Below are positions 15,711-23,285 of a DNA stretch of 29,799 bases, in pieces. Location of the stretch: assembly GCA_002385665.1 (NCBI GenBank), contig DGDX01000068.1, positions 7,668 through 37,466 of the forward strand, written 5' to 3'. This DNA comes from Firmicutes bacterium UBA3941 (GTDB taxonomy: Bacteria > Bacillota > Clostridia > Caldicoprobacterales > UBA3941). A model generated the notes under the pieces. The model was not told the DNA's origin, ran no database searches, and saw nothing but the letters and a program-made list of their open reading frames with translations. The first letter of the stretch is position 1, and each line of letters opens with the position of its first letter. Made by a program: the position numbers and the translations under genes.

Positions 15711-17177
15711 TTGGATAAGGTTAAATTATTCCAACATGCTTCATCACCTGAGAGCCTCGGGATTCCATCTTCGGCTATCCTTAGTTTCCTGGAGAGGATC
15801 GACAGGGAGCAAACATGCATGCACGGATTTTTGTTGCTAAGAAAAGGCCAAATAGCAGCTGAGGGCTATTGGGCACCCTATTCAAAGGATAGCATGCACA
15901 GGATGTATTCTGTAAGCAAGAGCATGGTATCCCTGGCCATAGGTTTAATGATTGAGGAAGGAAAACTAAGCCTTGAGGATAGAGTAGCAAGTTTCTTCGA
16001 GGATAAGGTACCGGAAAATCTGCACCCCTATCTGGCCGAGTCCACCGTAAGAGATCTTTTGATGATGGCAACACCCCATAGCGAAAACTCCTATACGCGA
16101 TACGACAAGGATTGGGCGGCAACGTTTTTTCATAAGGCACCCTCACATCCGCCCGGAACGATATTTTCCTACGATACAGCGGCCACAGTCATTTTAAATA
16201 CCATTGTGGAGCGGATAAGCAAAGTTCCATTCCTCGAATATATGAGGGATAAACTCCTTGACCCTATTGGGTTTTCCAAGGATGCCTGGTGTATTAAAAC
16301 ACCTGAGGGCACATCCTGGGGCGGTTCAGGAGTAATATGCACCCTAAGGGATATGGCCAAATTGGCATATGTATGTTTGAATAAAGGCCGCTGGGAGGAC
16401 CGCCAATTAATATCGGAAGAGTACATCAGGGAGGCGACTTCCAAGCAAATAGACAATTCCATCATAGGCAGGCAGGGTTATGGATATCAGATATGGATGC
16501 AAAGGGAAGGCGGATTTGCCTTTATAGGAATGGGGTCACAATATGCTCTATGCTTCCCGGACAAGGACCTAATATTTGCCTGCATATCCGATACCCAAGG
16601 TGCTGGACCAACAGGAACGGGCGTTATAGAACCCTTCTATGATGAAATATTCTATAAGGTTAAGGATAGCCCTCTACCAGAGGACGCCAAATCCCATACA
16701 GCTTTGAAGGGAAAAATTCTAGATCTCAAGATTTTGCCACAGCGGGGAAATCTTGCATCACCTTATGCAGAAAGGATTAGCAACAGGTGGTATACACTGA
16801 ACGAAAACCCCATGGGGATCACCAGGATGCGTTTGACCTTTAATGGCGATGAGGGCATATGGGAATATGAAAATGCATCAGGGCATCATACCCTTAACTT
16901 TGGTCTAGGCAAAAAGGTTCCAGGGGACTTTCCCCAGAGGAATTATTTCGATGAAAGGATCGGGACTGCATCAGGTCGACGGTATAAATGCCTTGCATCA
17001 GCCGCATGGGTGGAAGATCATAAGCTGAACATGCTGGTATATATAACCGATATTTACCTGGGTACCCTAAAAATCACCTTTGCCTTTAAGGGGGATGAGA
17101 TATCCATATTTATGACAAAAGTAGCTGAATGGTTTCTAGACGAGTATGAGGGATTTGCAGGAGGCTATCTGAGTTGA
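15711..17177 (+). CDS. Beta-lactamase-fold serine hydrolase (COG1680 type)
   Basis: The first about 330 residues form a penicillin-binding-protein/class-C-like hydrolase domain: YSVSKSM carries the SxxK motif (Ser67, Lys70), and SYDTAA (Tyr154) is the second motif. GYGYQIW lies toward the end of the domain. The remaining about 150 residues form an extra beta-rich domain. Members act as esterases, peptidases or amidases. No signal peptide is visible, so a cytoplasmic esterase that removes acyl groups from sugars is plausible, given its neighbours. Start choice: TTG at 15711 has GGAGGG eight bases upstream; the GTG at 15702 would overlap that ribosome binding site. Confidence 0.85.
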   Translation: MDKVKLFQHASSPESLGIPSSAILSFLERIDREQTCMHGFLLLRKGQIAAEGYWAPYSKDSMHRMYSVSKSMVSLAIGLMIEEGKLSLEDRVASFFEDKVPENLHPYLAESTVRDLLMMATPHSENSYTRYDKDWAATFFHKAPSHPPGTIFSYDTAATVILNTIVERISKVPFLEYMRDKLLDPIGFSKDAWCIKTPEGTSWGGSGVICTLRDMAKLAYVCLNKGRWEDRQLISEEYIREATSKQIDNSIIGRQGYGYQIWMQREGGFAFIGMGSQYALCFPDKDLIFACISDTQGAGPTGTGVIEPFYDEIFYKVKDSPLPEDAKSHTALKGKILDLKILPQRGNLASPYAERISNRWYTLNENPMGITRMRLTFNGDEGIWEYENASGHHTLNFGLGKKVPGDFPQRNYFDERIGTASGRRYKCLASAAWVEDHKLNMLVYITDIYLGTLKITFAFKGDEISIFMTKVAEWFLDEYEGFAGGYLS

Positions 17178-17250
17178 TTCACTGCATCTGAAACAGATGT
17201 ATGGTCTTTGTTGCAAAATTATAGACAGGACATAAAATGGAGGGGCTAGT

Positions 17251-19392
17251 ATGGGAAAGGAAAAATGGTATCAAAAGCAATTGCGAATGGTTCAAACTGT
17301 CCTCAGGGAGCCGGATGCAGTTAATTATGATGCTAAAGCAGTGGTGGAATATCTCAGGGAGATCAAGGCTAATTGTATTATCGCCCATGGTGGCGGGGAT
17401 ACGGATTTCTTTATAAGCAACCTGGAGCTGGCAAACCCAACCCCATTTTTGGGAGAGCAGGATATTCTTGCCGATCTGGTTGAAGAGGCCCACAAGAATG
17501 GGATTAAGGTTATTGTCAGGGTTGATTTCAGAGGAGTACAAAGGGAAAGGTACGATAGATATCCACACTGGTTTGCATTAAACGCCGATGGCACCCCTAT
17601 TTACTCCAAGGAGTTTGACCTGTATGTACCTTGCTATAACAGCTTTTATGTAAATGAATATGCCGTTGACTATATAAGGGACTTGATGGACAGATATGAT
17701 ATAGACGGTATCTGGGAGAATGCAATAGGGTTTGGCGTAGGCCCATGCTATTGTAAGGCTTGCAGAGATCGTTATAAAAGGGATACAAACAAGGAGATTC
17801 CTCAGGGTGCAGACTACTATTCCAGAGAATTCGATGAGTATAGGCTTTGGAAGGCAAAATGCGCAGATGAGCACATAGAACTGATGAGAAACACCGTGAA
17901 GGAATATGGGGATGAAAAGGCCTATTGTGCTGAAATATTTGGAATGTTCCATGCCCATAGGGCAAAGTCCACGGGGATCGACCTGTACAATGCCAGGGAA
18001 CACTTTGATTTTCTGGTAAGCCCGAACTTTTTATCCACCCATAGTGCAACCAAGGGGCATTACCACCAGCTGACAACTCCTGCCTCAGCCATACGCTTTA
18101 TGAAATCCGTGAACAGGGATAAACAGGCGGTGGTACTATACGGCAACAACGGAGGAAAGTGGAGATATGTTATAGAGCCGCATCTGGAGTCGAGGATATG
18201 GTTGTGGGAGACCGTGAGCGTAGGCGGTGGATTATGGAATTGCATGTTCAACGGGCAACATCCCGGTGCAACCTTTGATAACAGGAACTCATACTTGGAA
18301 AGGGATGTCTACCATTACCTGGCGGATAATGAGGAGATATTGGAAACCCAGATTCCAAGGGAGGAAGTAGGTATATATTTCTCCAAAGCAAGCCGTGACT
18401 ATCTTGCCGACGACGATAAGGACAAGGATGAATATGGGGTATTTATAAAGGGAATAGAAAATGTTCTTATAGATAACCATGTGCAATACGGTTTTTGCCC
18501 CGACATCAACTTTACTCTTGATGAAGTAAGCAAGTATAAACTGCTAATAATACCAAACGGTGCATATCTATCTGACGAACATATAGAGATAATCAGAAAA
18601 TACGTTTCCATGGGCGGCGGGCTTATAGCTTCCTATAAAACTTCCCTGTATGATGAGAAGGGAAATAAGAGGGAAGACTTTGGGCTCAGAGATCTGTTCG
18701 GCTGCAGCTATACCGGAATCAAGAAGGATACCCAAATAGATTGTTATCAGATGCTGAAAGAACCGCATGCCATAACTTCCGGATTTAAAAATACATCTTT
18801 GTTGATGAATGATGGATATACATTGCTGTGCACACCCATAGAGAAGGAAAACTATAATGTAGTCTGCACCTATGTTCCAAAGATCCCAAATCAGCCGCCA
18901 CCAAAGGCCTGGGTAAAGGATATGAGAACTCCCTATCCTACCATCATAGCGGGGACATACGGAAAGGGTAGGGTGGTATACTTTGCCAATCAAATGGATA
19001 AGCTGTGCTATACCAACGGCCATGAGGATTTTATGGATCTGGTATACAATTCCATTTTGTGGACAAAAAACGGTGAATTATCCATTGAAACCAATGCACC
19101 GGATAGTGTACATATAGCCTTGACCGAAAATAAGGATGATAATAAACAGGTAGTTTTATCCTTAACAAATCATACTTCAAAGCCCAGAAGACCCATAAGG
19201 CAATTGCTTCCGGTATACGATTTTTATGTAGACTGCAGATTAGATGGGGATTCCTTAGAGGATTATAATATTCTACGCTCAGACGGTGATATTTCCGTAC
19301 GGGAAATCTCCAAAGAAAAGGGGATGCTGACTGTAAGGATAGAAATTAAACGACTTGATGAATTTGCCAGCATATATCTCCGTGCAAAATAG
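17251..19392 (+). CDS. GHL6-type glycoside hydrolase with GH42-like middle domain
   Basis: The 713-residue protein appears to have an N-terminal TIM-barrel glycosidase-like domain (about 1-355), a beta-galactosidase-trimerisation-like flavodoxin-type domain (about 365-600; LLIIPNGAYLSDEHIE, YVSMGGGLIASY) and a C-terminal beta domain. Within the barrel are RVDFRG, DGIWEN (Glu156) and GPCYCKACRDRY (Cys166, Cys168, Cys171), a CxCxxC resembling the zinc-site cysteines of GH42. The arrangement is like the hypothetical glycosyl hydrolase 6 group, which includes GH151 alpha-L-fucosidases; alpha-fucosidase activity is a guess from that similarity. No signal peptide is present, so it acts inside the cell. 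RBS GGAGGGG precedes the ATG. It is the last gene of the 13706 operon. Confidence 0.8.
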   Translation: MGKEKWYQKQLRMVQTVLREPDAVNYDAKAVVEYLREIKANCIIAHGGGDTDFFISNLELANPTPFLGEQDILADLVEEAHKNGIKVIVRVDFRGVQRERYDRYPHWFALNADGTPIYSKEFDLYVPCYNSFYVNEYAVDYIRDLMDRYDIDGIWENAIGFGVGPCYCKACRDRYKRDTNKEIPQGADYYSREFDEYRLWKAKCADEHIELMRNTVKEYGDEKAYCAEIFGMFHAHRAKSTGIDLYNAREHFDFLVSPNFLSTHSATKGHYHQLTTPASAIRFMKSVNRDKQAVVLYGNNGGKWRYVIEPHLESRIWLWETVSVGGGLWNCMFNGQHPGATFDNRNSYLERDVYHYLADNEEILETQIPREEVGIYFSKASRDYLADDDKDKDEYGVFIKGIENVLIDNHVQYGFCPDINFTLDEVSKYKLLIIPNGAYLSDEHIEIIRKYVSMGGGLIASYKTSLYDEKGNKREDFGLRDLFGCSYTGIKKDTQIDCYQMLKEPHAITSGFKNTSLLMNDGYTLLCTPIEKENYNVVCTYVPKIPNQPPPKAWVKDMRTPYPTIIAGTYGKGRVVYFANQMDKLCYTNGHEDFMDLVYNSILWTKNGELSIETNAPDSVHIALTENKDDNKQVVLSLTNHTSKPRRPIRQLLPVYDFYVDCRLDGDSLEDYNILRSDGDISVREISKEKGMLTVRIEIKRLDEFASIYLRAK

Positions 19393-19724
19393 ACAGGTCT
19401 ACAATGACATTATCAAAGAATGAAACAGGGATCTCTAATAGAGGATTTACCATCTTAAGCAGATACCATGCAACTATAACCCATAGACTTAACTTCATTA
19501 TGGTCTATGGGTTATAGATTAACCCTCACAACTGATGTTTATGTTAGCTATTTGTATGTATGCAACTTGACATATCAGTACAGCTGCTGGGGGGGATGGA
19601 TTTGTGGAAGCTGTCGGATTAAACCATTCTCCCATGTAAAGAAGTAGCTGGCGTTCAATAGCCATTACCAACAGATGATTGAATAGCATAGCGTTGTAGA
19701 TTATGTAATAGAAGGTGAGATATC
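19393..19724. other. Intergenic region after the glycosidase operon
   Basis: Holds the hairpin at 19474-19517 and nothing else recognised. A TTGACA at 19567-19572 has no matching -10 box at normal spacing, so no promoter is called for the aldo/keto reductase downstream. Confidence 0.5.
19474..19517 (+). terminator. Hairpin at the end of the 13706-19392 operon
   Basis: Perfect 15-bp arms CTATAACCCATAGAC (19474-19488) and GTCTATGGGTTATAG (19503-19517) have a 14-nt loop, about 80 bases after the last stop codon. The U tract is weak. Confidence 0.6.
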
Positions 19725-20609
19725 ATGGAATATACGCAGTTTGGCAAAACAGGTGTTATTGTAAGCAGGATTGGGTTTGGTGGTGCCGCCGCAGGATTAA
19801 AAAACTATCTGGCAGAATACGATCCTGAGAGTGAAGAAGCAAGAAAGAATGTGTATGCGGCACTTGAGCTGGCTGTGGAGAAGGGTATTACTTACTACGA
19901 TACAGCCCCTGGCTATGGGAACGGCCTTTCAGAAAGGATTTTTGGGGATGTATTATCCAAGGTAGATCCTAAAAAGATTTTTTTAGCGACAAAGTGCTTT
20001 CCCTTTGATAACGAATCCCTGGGTTTATCCGACTATGATTATGTCATGTATTCAGTTGAGGGAAGCCTAAAGAGGCTTCACAGAGATTATATTGATCTCC
20101 TGCAACTACATGGCAATTCTTACACTGAGGAAGCAATAAACCGAATCCTGGGGAAAAATGGTGCCCTTGCAGCCTTAGAGCAATTAAAAAAGGATGGTGT
20201 TATCAAATATATAGGTTTTACCACAGAGGACAATAATGCTGCGGTCTATGACCTGATTAACACCCAACGCTTTGATGCCATTCAACTATGCTATAACTTT
20301 ATATTTCAACACCCCTACGAGCCCAGCAGACCCTTTGGCAGCTTATTCGAAGCTGAGAAAAAGAAAATGGGGATCGCAACCATGAGGACCACCACATCAG
20401 GGATTTTTCAGAAATGGATGCGCATGATACGCCCGGATGATACCTTTGACTATACCCGCGCATTAATTCAATTCGTACTATCAAATAAACTTGTCGATGT
20501 AGCCCTAATTGGGATGCGTACACCTGATGAGGTATTACGAAATATCGAAATAGTGGAGGATAAATCCGGACGAATAGATTTGGACATCTTGCATGAAAGA
20601 TATGTATGA
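19725..20609 (+). CDS. Aldo/keto reductase family oxidoreductase
   Basis: The 294-residue NAD(P)H-dependent enzyme has the catalytic tetrad Asp59 and Tyr64 (YYDTAPGYGNG), Lys90 (ATKCF) and His129 (LQLHG), and the C-terminal cofactor block VALIGMRTPDE. It is only distantly similar to the aldo/keto reductase at 1769-2710, so the two are not a recent duplication. AGAAGGTGAG precedes the ATG. It may reduce or oxidise a sugar of the neighbouring pathway. The substrate cannot be read from the sequence. Confidence 0.88.
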   Translation: MEYTQFGKTGVIVSRIGFGGAAAGLKNYLAEYDPESEEARKNVYAALELAVEKGITYYDTAPGYGNGLSERIFGDVLSKVDPKKIFLATKCFPFDNESLGLSDYDYVMYSVEGSLKRLHRDYIDLLQLHGNSYTEEAINRILGKNGALAALEQLKKDGVIKYIGFTTEDNNAAVYDLINTQRFDAIQLCYNFIFQHPYEPSRPFGSLFEAEKKKMGIATMRTTTSGIFQKWMRMIRPDDTFDYTRALIQFVLSNKLVDVALIGMRTPDEVLRNIEIVEDKSGRIDLDILHERYV

Positions 20610-20718
20610 CTTCCGGGGCCTATTTACTACATAACCACATAAAAGGACTTGTGTATTGTAGGAAAATAGTTTATTAAGATTGTGGATCAATTGTTATTAA
20701 CAGTATAGGAGGGATAAA

Positions 20719-21387
20719 ATGAATATTTTTCCCCATATTAATGGATCGATAATCGACTATGATATCCTTGTCATAGGACACTTAAAATGGAACAGATATT
20801 TCAATGAAAGTCCCCAGGACCCACCAAGGGGAGATCCGTCTACCTGTACTTCCGTTTTAATAAGAGGTTATGACAAAGACGGTAAGGAATATGTGCTAAT
20901 TGTTGATCCAACTTTGAGAATATCGCCTGAGGATTACTACTTTGATTTAAACAGGAGGACAGGGCTTAGACCTCATGATGTTACGCATCTTTTCTGCACC
21001 CATCATCACGGGGATCATATAGAAGGCTTTAAGTACTTTGAAAATGCAAAATGGTGTACATCAAAGGAGGTTGCCAAAGTTTTAAGGAATAATGAGAGCA
21101 TCGACGGTTCGAGACTTGTTCCTGTTGAAGGCGAGTTTTTGCCGGGAGTATATGCCCTCCCCTTACCGGGACATACGGACAGCCTTCATGGTATTGCTTT
21201 TCAACATAAGGGTAAAAGGATTCTTGTAGCAGGCGATGCTGTTATGACCAAGTATCACTATGAGGATAACAAAACGGAATTTCAGCCGGATCCGAAGATG
21301 AAGGAAATAGCGGCACAGACCATAATGAATTTAAAGGAGAGCTTCGATTTAGTGATTCCCGGCCATGATAATGTTATCGTAAATTGA
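20719..21387 (+). CDS. Metallo-beta-lactamase-fold hydrolase
   Basis: The 222-residue protein has the full set of metal motifs of the MBL superfamily: THHHGDH (His95, His97, Asp99, His100), GHT (His152), GDA (Asp173) and PGHD (His216). A binuclear zinc or iron hydrolase is expected. The family covers lactonases, thioesterases and glyoxalases, and lactone hydrolysis would suit a sugar-oxidation pathway, but nothing in the sequence fixes the substrate. No signal peptide. TAGGAGGG precedes the ATG. The gap to the aldo/keto reductase is 109 bases, so cotranscription is possible. Confidence 0.88.
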   Translation: MNIFPHINGSIIDYDILVIGHLKWNRYFNESPQDPPRGDPSTCTSVLIRGYDKDGKEYVLIVDPTLRISPEDYYFDLNRRTGLRPHDVTHLFCTHHHGDHIEGFKYFENAKWCTSKEVAKVLRNNESIDGSRLVPVEGEFLPGVYALPLPGHTDSLHGIAFQHKGKRILVAGDAVMTKYHYEDNKTEFQPDPKMKEIAAQTIMNLKESFDLVIPGHDNVIVN

Positions 21388-21521
21388 TTTAAGATAATAG
21401 TATATTAGTGCTTTTTATTGGCTGAGATGGTAGCCATGATAAGACAGGCAGGTACAGATGACAGTAAAGCAGTAGCAAAATTGGACACCAATTACTAATC
21501 ATGTACAGTATAGGAGTCTTT

Positions 21522-22526
21522 ATGAAAACATTATCAAATCAAAAATTTAGGGTTTTAATTCTAATATCCATATGCCTTATCTTGCTGATAGCGTGTACTG
21601 TAGATAATACTGGGTGGGAAGAATCTGGATCTACTAAGGGTATATCCGGGGCTGAACAAGTGGAATCCGGCTCTGTAAATGGGCCGGAAAATGCGGAAAC
21701 TACCCTTGTTCAACCGGCAATAGATATTATTGAAGAAGGCAACTCTGTTGGAGAGGGCAACATTCCCAAAGAGAAGGATGCGGCACATGAAAATAATATA
21801 GATAGAGATATGGAGGAGTATATTACATATTTTGAAGAGAAGTATGCCGACGTTATTCCCAATTCTTGGGGAGAGAGGGTTGAGGGTGTTGTTACCGAAA
21901 TAGACACAGATGATAGGGTAATAGCACTTACCTTTGATGCATGCGGTGGAAAAAGTGATGGCTATGATGAGAAAATTATAGAATTTTTAATCAGTCAAGG
22001 GATTCCCGCTACCCTGTTTGTTAACAGCCGATGGATTGATAAGCACCTGGATGTATTCCTGGATTTGGCTGCCAATCCCCTTTTTGAGATTGCCAATCAT
22101 GGATACCTGCATAAGCCCCTTTCGCTAATCGGTAAATCGGCCTATGGTATTAGTGGTACACAGGATATTAAAGAAGTTGTAGAAGAAATATTGTACAATG
22201 ATGAAAAAATACACCGTATAACAGGGCATAAGCCCAGATATTTTCGTTCAGGTACGGCCTATTATGATGAAGTTGCTGTTGAGATTGCCGGAGAGCTGGG
22301 CTATATGGTTGTAAATTATAATGTCTTAGGGGATGCCGGCGCAACCTTTAACAAGCAGCAAATCATTAGGGCATGTGCCAGTGCTAACCCAGGTGCCATA
22401 ATACTCTTTCATATGAATCGACCGGAGAAAAAAATTGCGGAAGGTATAATTGAAGGAATTACACATTTGCTCAATAAGGGATACACCTTTGTAAAACTGT
22501 CTGACTATCATGATTACTTAAGATAA
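21522..22526 (+). CDS. Lipoprotein polysaccharide deacetylase (NodB homology domain)
   Basis: The ATG at 21522 is chosen because GGAG lies five bases before it and a lipoprotein signal follows at once: basic start, hydrophobic core (LILISICLILLIA) and lipobox LIAC with Cys25. An acidic low-complexity linker (about 26-110) leads to a NodB domain that would remove acetyl groups from wall or extracellular glycans. Motifs are TFDACGG (Asp139; the second Asp of the usual TFDD is Ala), NHGYLHK (His193, His197; metal ligands) and RYFRSGTAYYD. The missing second Asp is seen in one known branch of the family. The upstream ATG at 21501 would put extra residues before the signal and is less likely. Confidence 0.9.
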   Translation: MKTLSNQKFRVLILISICLILLIACTVDNTGWEESGSTKGISGAEQVESGSVNGPENAETTLVQPAIDIIEEGNSVGEGNIPKEKDAAHENNIDRDMEEYITYFEEKYADVIPNSWGERVEGVVTEIDTDDRVIALTFDACGGKSDGYDEKIIEFLISQGIPATLFVNSRWIDKHLDVFLDLAANPLFEIANHGYLHKPLSLIGKSAYGISGTQDIKEVVEEILYNDEKIHRITGHKPRYFRSGTAYYDEVAVEIAGELGYMVVNYNVLGDAGATFNKQQIIRACASANPGAIILFHMNRPEKKIAEGIIEGITHLLNKGYTFVKLSDYHDYLR

Positions 22527-22922
22527 TTTATTTATCAAAACAGAATTTGTCTTAACAAATCTATAAAATCGTATAGCCATGATCTGGATGCAAAATGTTT
22601 TTGTAATTTGACCCAGGTCATTTTTTTTGCCTCAAGGGAATGCTAAGATATACATGCAGAACAAACGGAATTAACAGGGAGCTTCAAAAATGCCTTGTTC
22701 GATAAGCCAGATAACAATGCTGATGATTTCATTTTTTTAAGTTCAAATGATCGACTAGATATTGGAGAATGCCTGATACGATTTTATAGAAGGAAGTTTT
22801 ATGGTCGAATGTTTTATTTAATTGATAGGATGAAATGGTTTAACACCTTATGGAGATGGTGTAAGGAGATACAAAACCTGCCCTGTGGGAGATAATCAAA
22901 AAAGAGAAAAGGAGTAAGGATT
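22527..22922. other. Leader region of the RIC-like/ATPase operon
   Basis: Contains an FNR/CRP-type palindrome and a -10-like box (22608-22649). The transcript leader would be about 267 nt and includes a doubtful 66-codon frame at 22695-22895 (TTG start, basic and aromatic-rich end, no recognisable family). No terminator hairpin for the deacetylase gene was seen. Confidence 0.5.
22608..22649 (+). promoter_or_regulatory. FNR/CRP-family operator (HcpR-like) with class II promoter geometry
   Basis: TTGACCCAGGTCAT at 22608-22621 contains the palindrome TGACC-CA-GGTCA. This matches the HcpR-type consensus of the CRP/FNR family (TTGACC-N2-GGTCAA) used in nitrosative-stress regulons. A -10-like TAAGAT lies at 22644-22649. 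If transcription starts at about 22656, the palindrome centre is at -41.5, the classical class II activator position. Confidence 0.6.
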
Positions 22923-23222
22923 ATGACAACATTTAATAGAGTAAAGGAAGAAAATATGAAGAAGTTGGAAATGTATGTACCGGTGGTTGCACGTGTTCAT
23001 GGCGGAAGCCACCCGGAATTTCACAGTGTGCGAAAGATATTTGATGAGATCAATGAAAAGATTATGAAAACGGGACCGGAAAAACCCAAATTGGATAATG
23101 AGTTCAAACAATTGCGCGAAATCACGGATAACTATACCGTGCCCAGCGATGTATGTGAAACCTATGAGGCTGTATACAATATGCTTTCTGAGTTGGATGA
23201 AGCTTATGAAGTATCGAAGTGA
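22923..23222 (+). CDS. Short RIC/YtfE-like (hemerythrin-type) protein
   Basis: The 99-residue protein aligns by eye with the C-terminal half of iron-sulfur cluster repair proteins of the RIC family (E. coli YtfE). VARVHGGSHPEF (His28, His32) corresponds to the YHDRHREQLPE block, and LREITDNYTVPSDVCETYEAVYNMLSEL corresponds to [29 protein letters not shown] (only the cores NYTVPSDVCETY and [13 protein letters not shown] need comparing). The DUF542 domain, the middle helix and the last helix with HISLEN ligands are missing, so a complete di-iron site is not expected from one chain. AAAGGAG lies eight bases before the ATG. It stands upstream of a P1B ATPase and under an HcpR-like operator, which hints at a stress or iron-linked role. 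Confidence 0.65.
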   Translation: MTTFNRVKEENMKKLEMYVPVVARVHGGSHPEFHSVRKIFDEINEKIMKTGPEKPKLDNEFKQLREITDNYTVPSDVCETYEAVYNMLSELDEAYEVSK

Positions 23223-23285
23223 TAGCAATGATTCGTTGGTAAAAAGCCTGGTTGTCTAATCTAGGCCTAAAAAGGAAGTGATAAA

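Noticed and set aside
19567..19572. TTGACA as a promoter for the second aldo/keto reductase
   Set aside because: No -10 box at 16-18 bases; the sequence there is G-rich.
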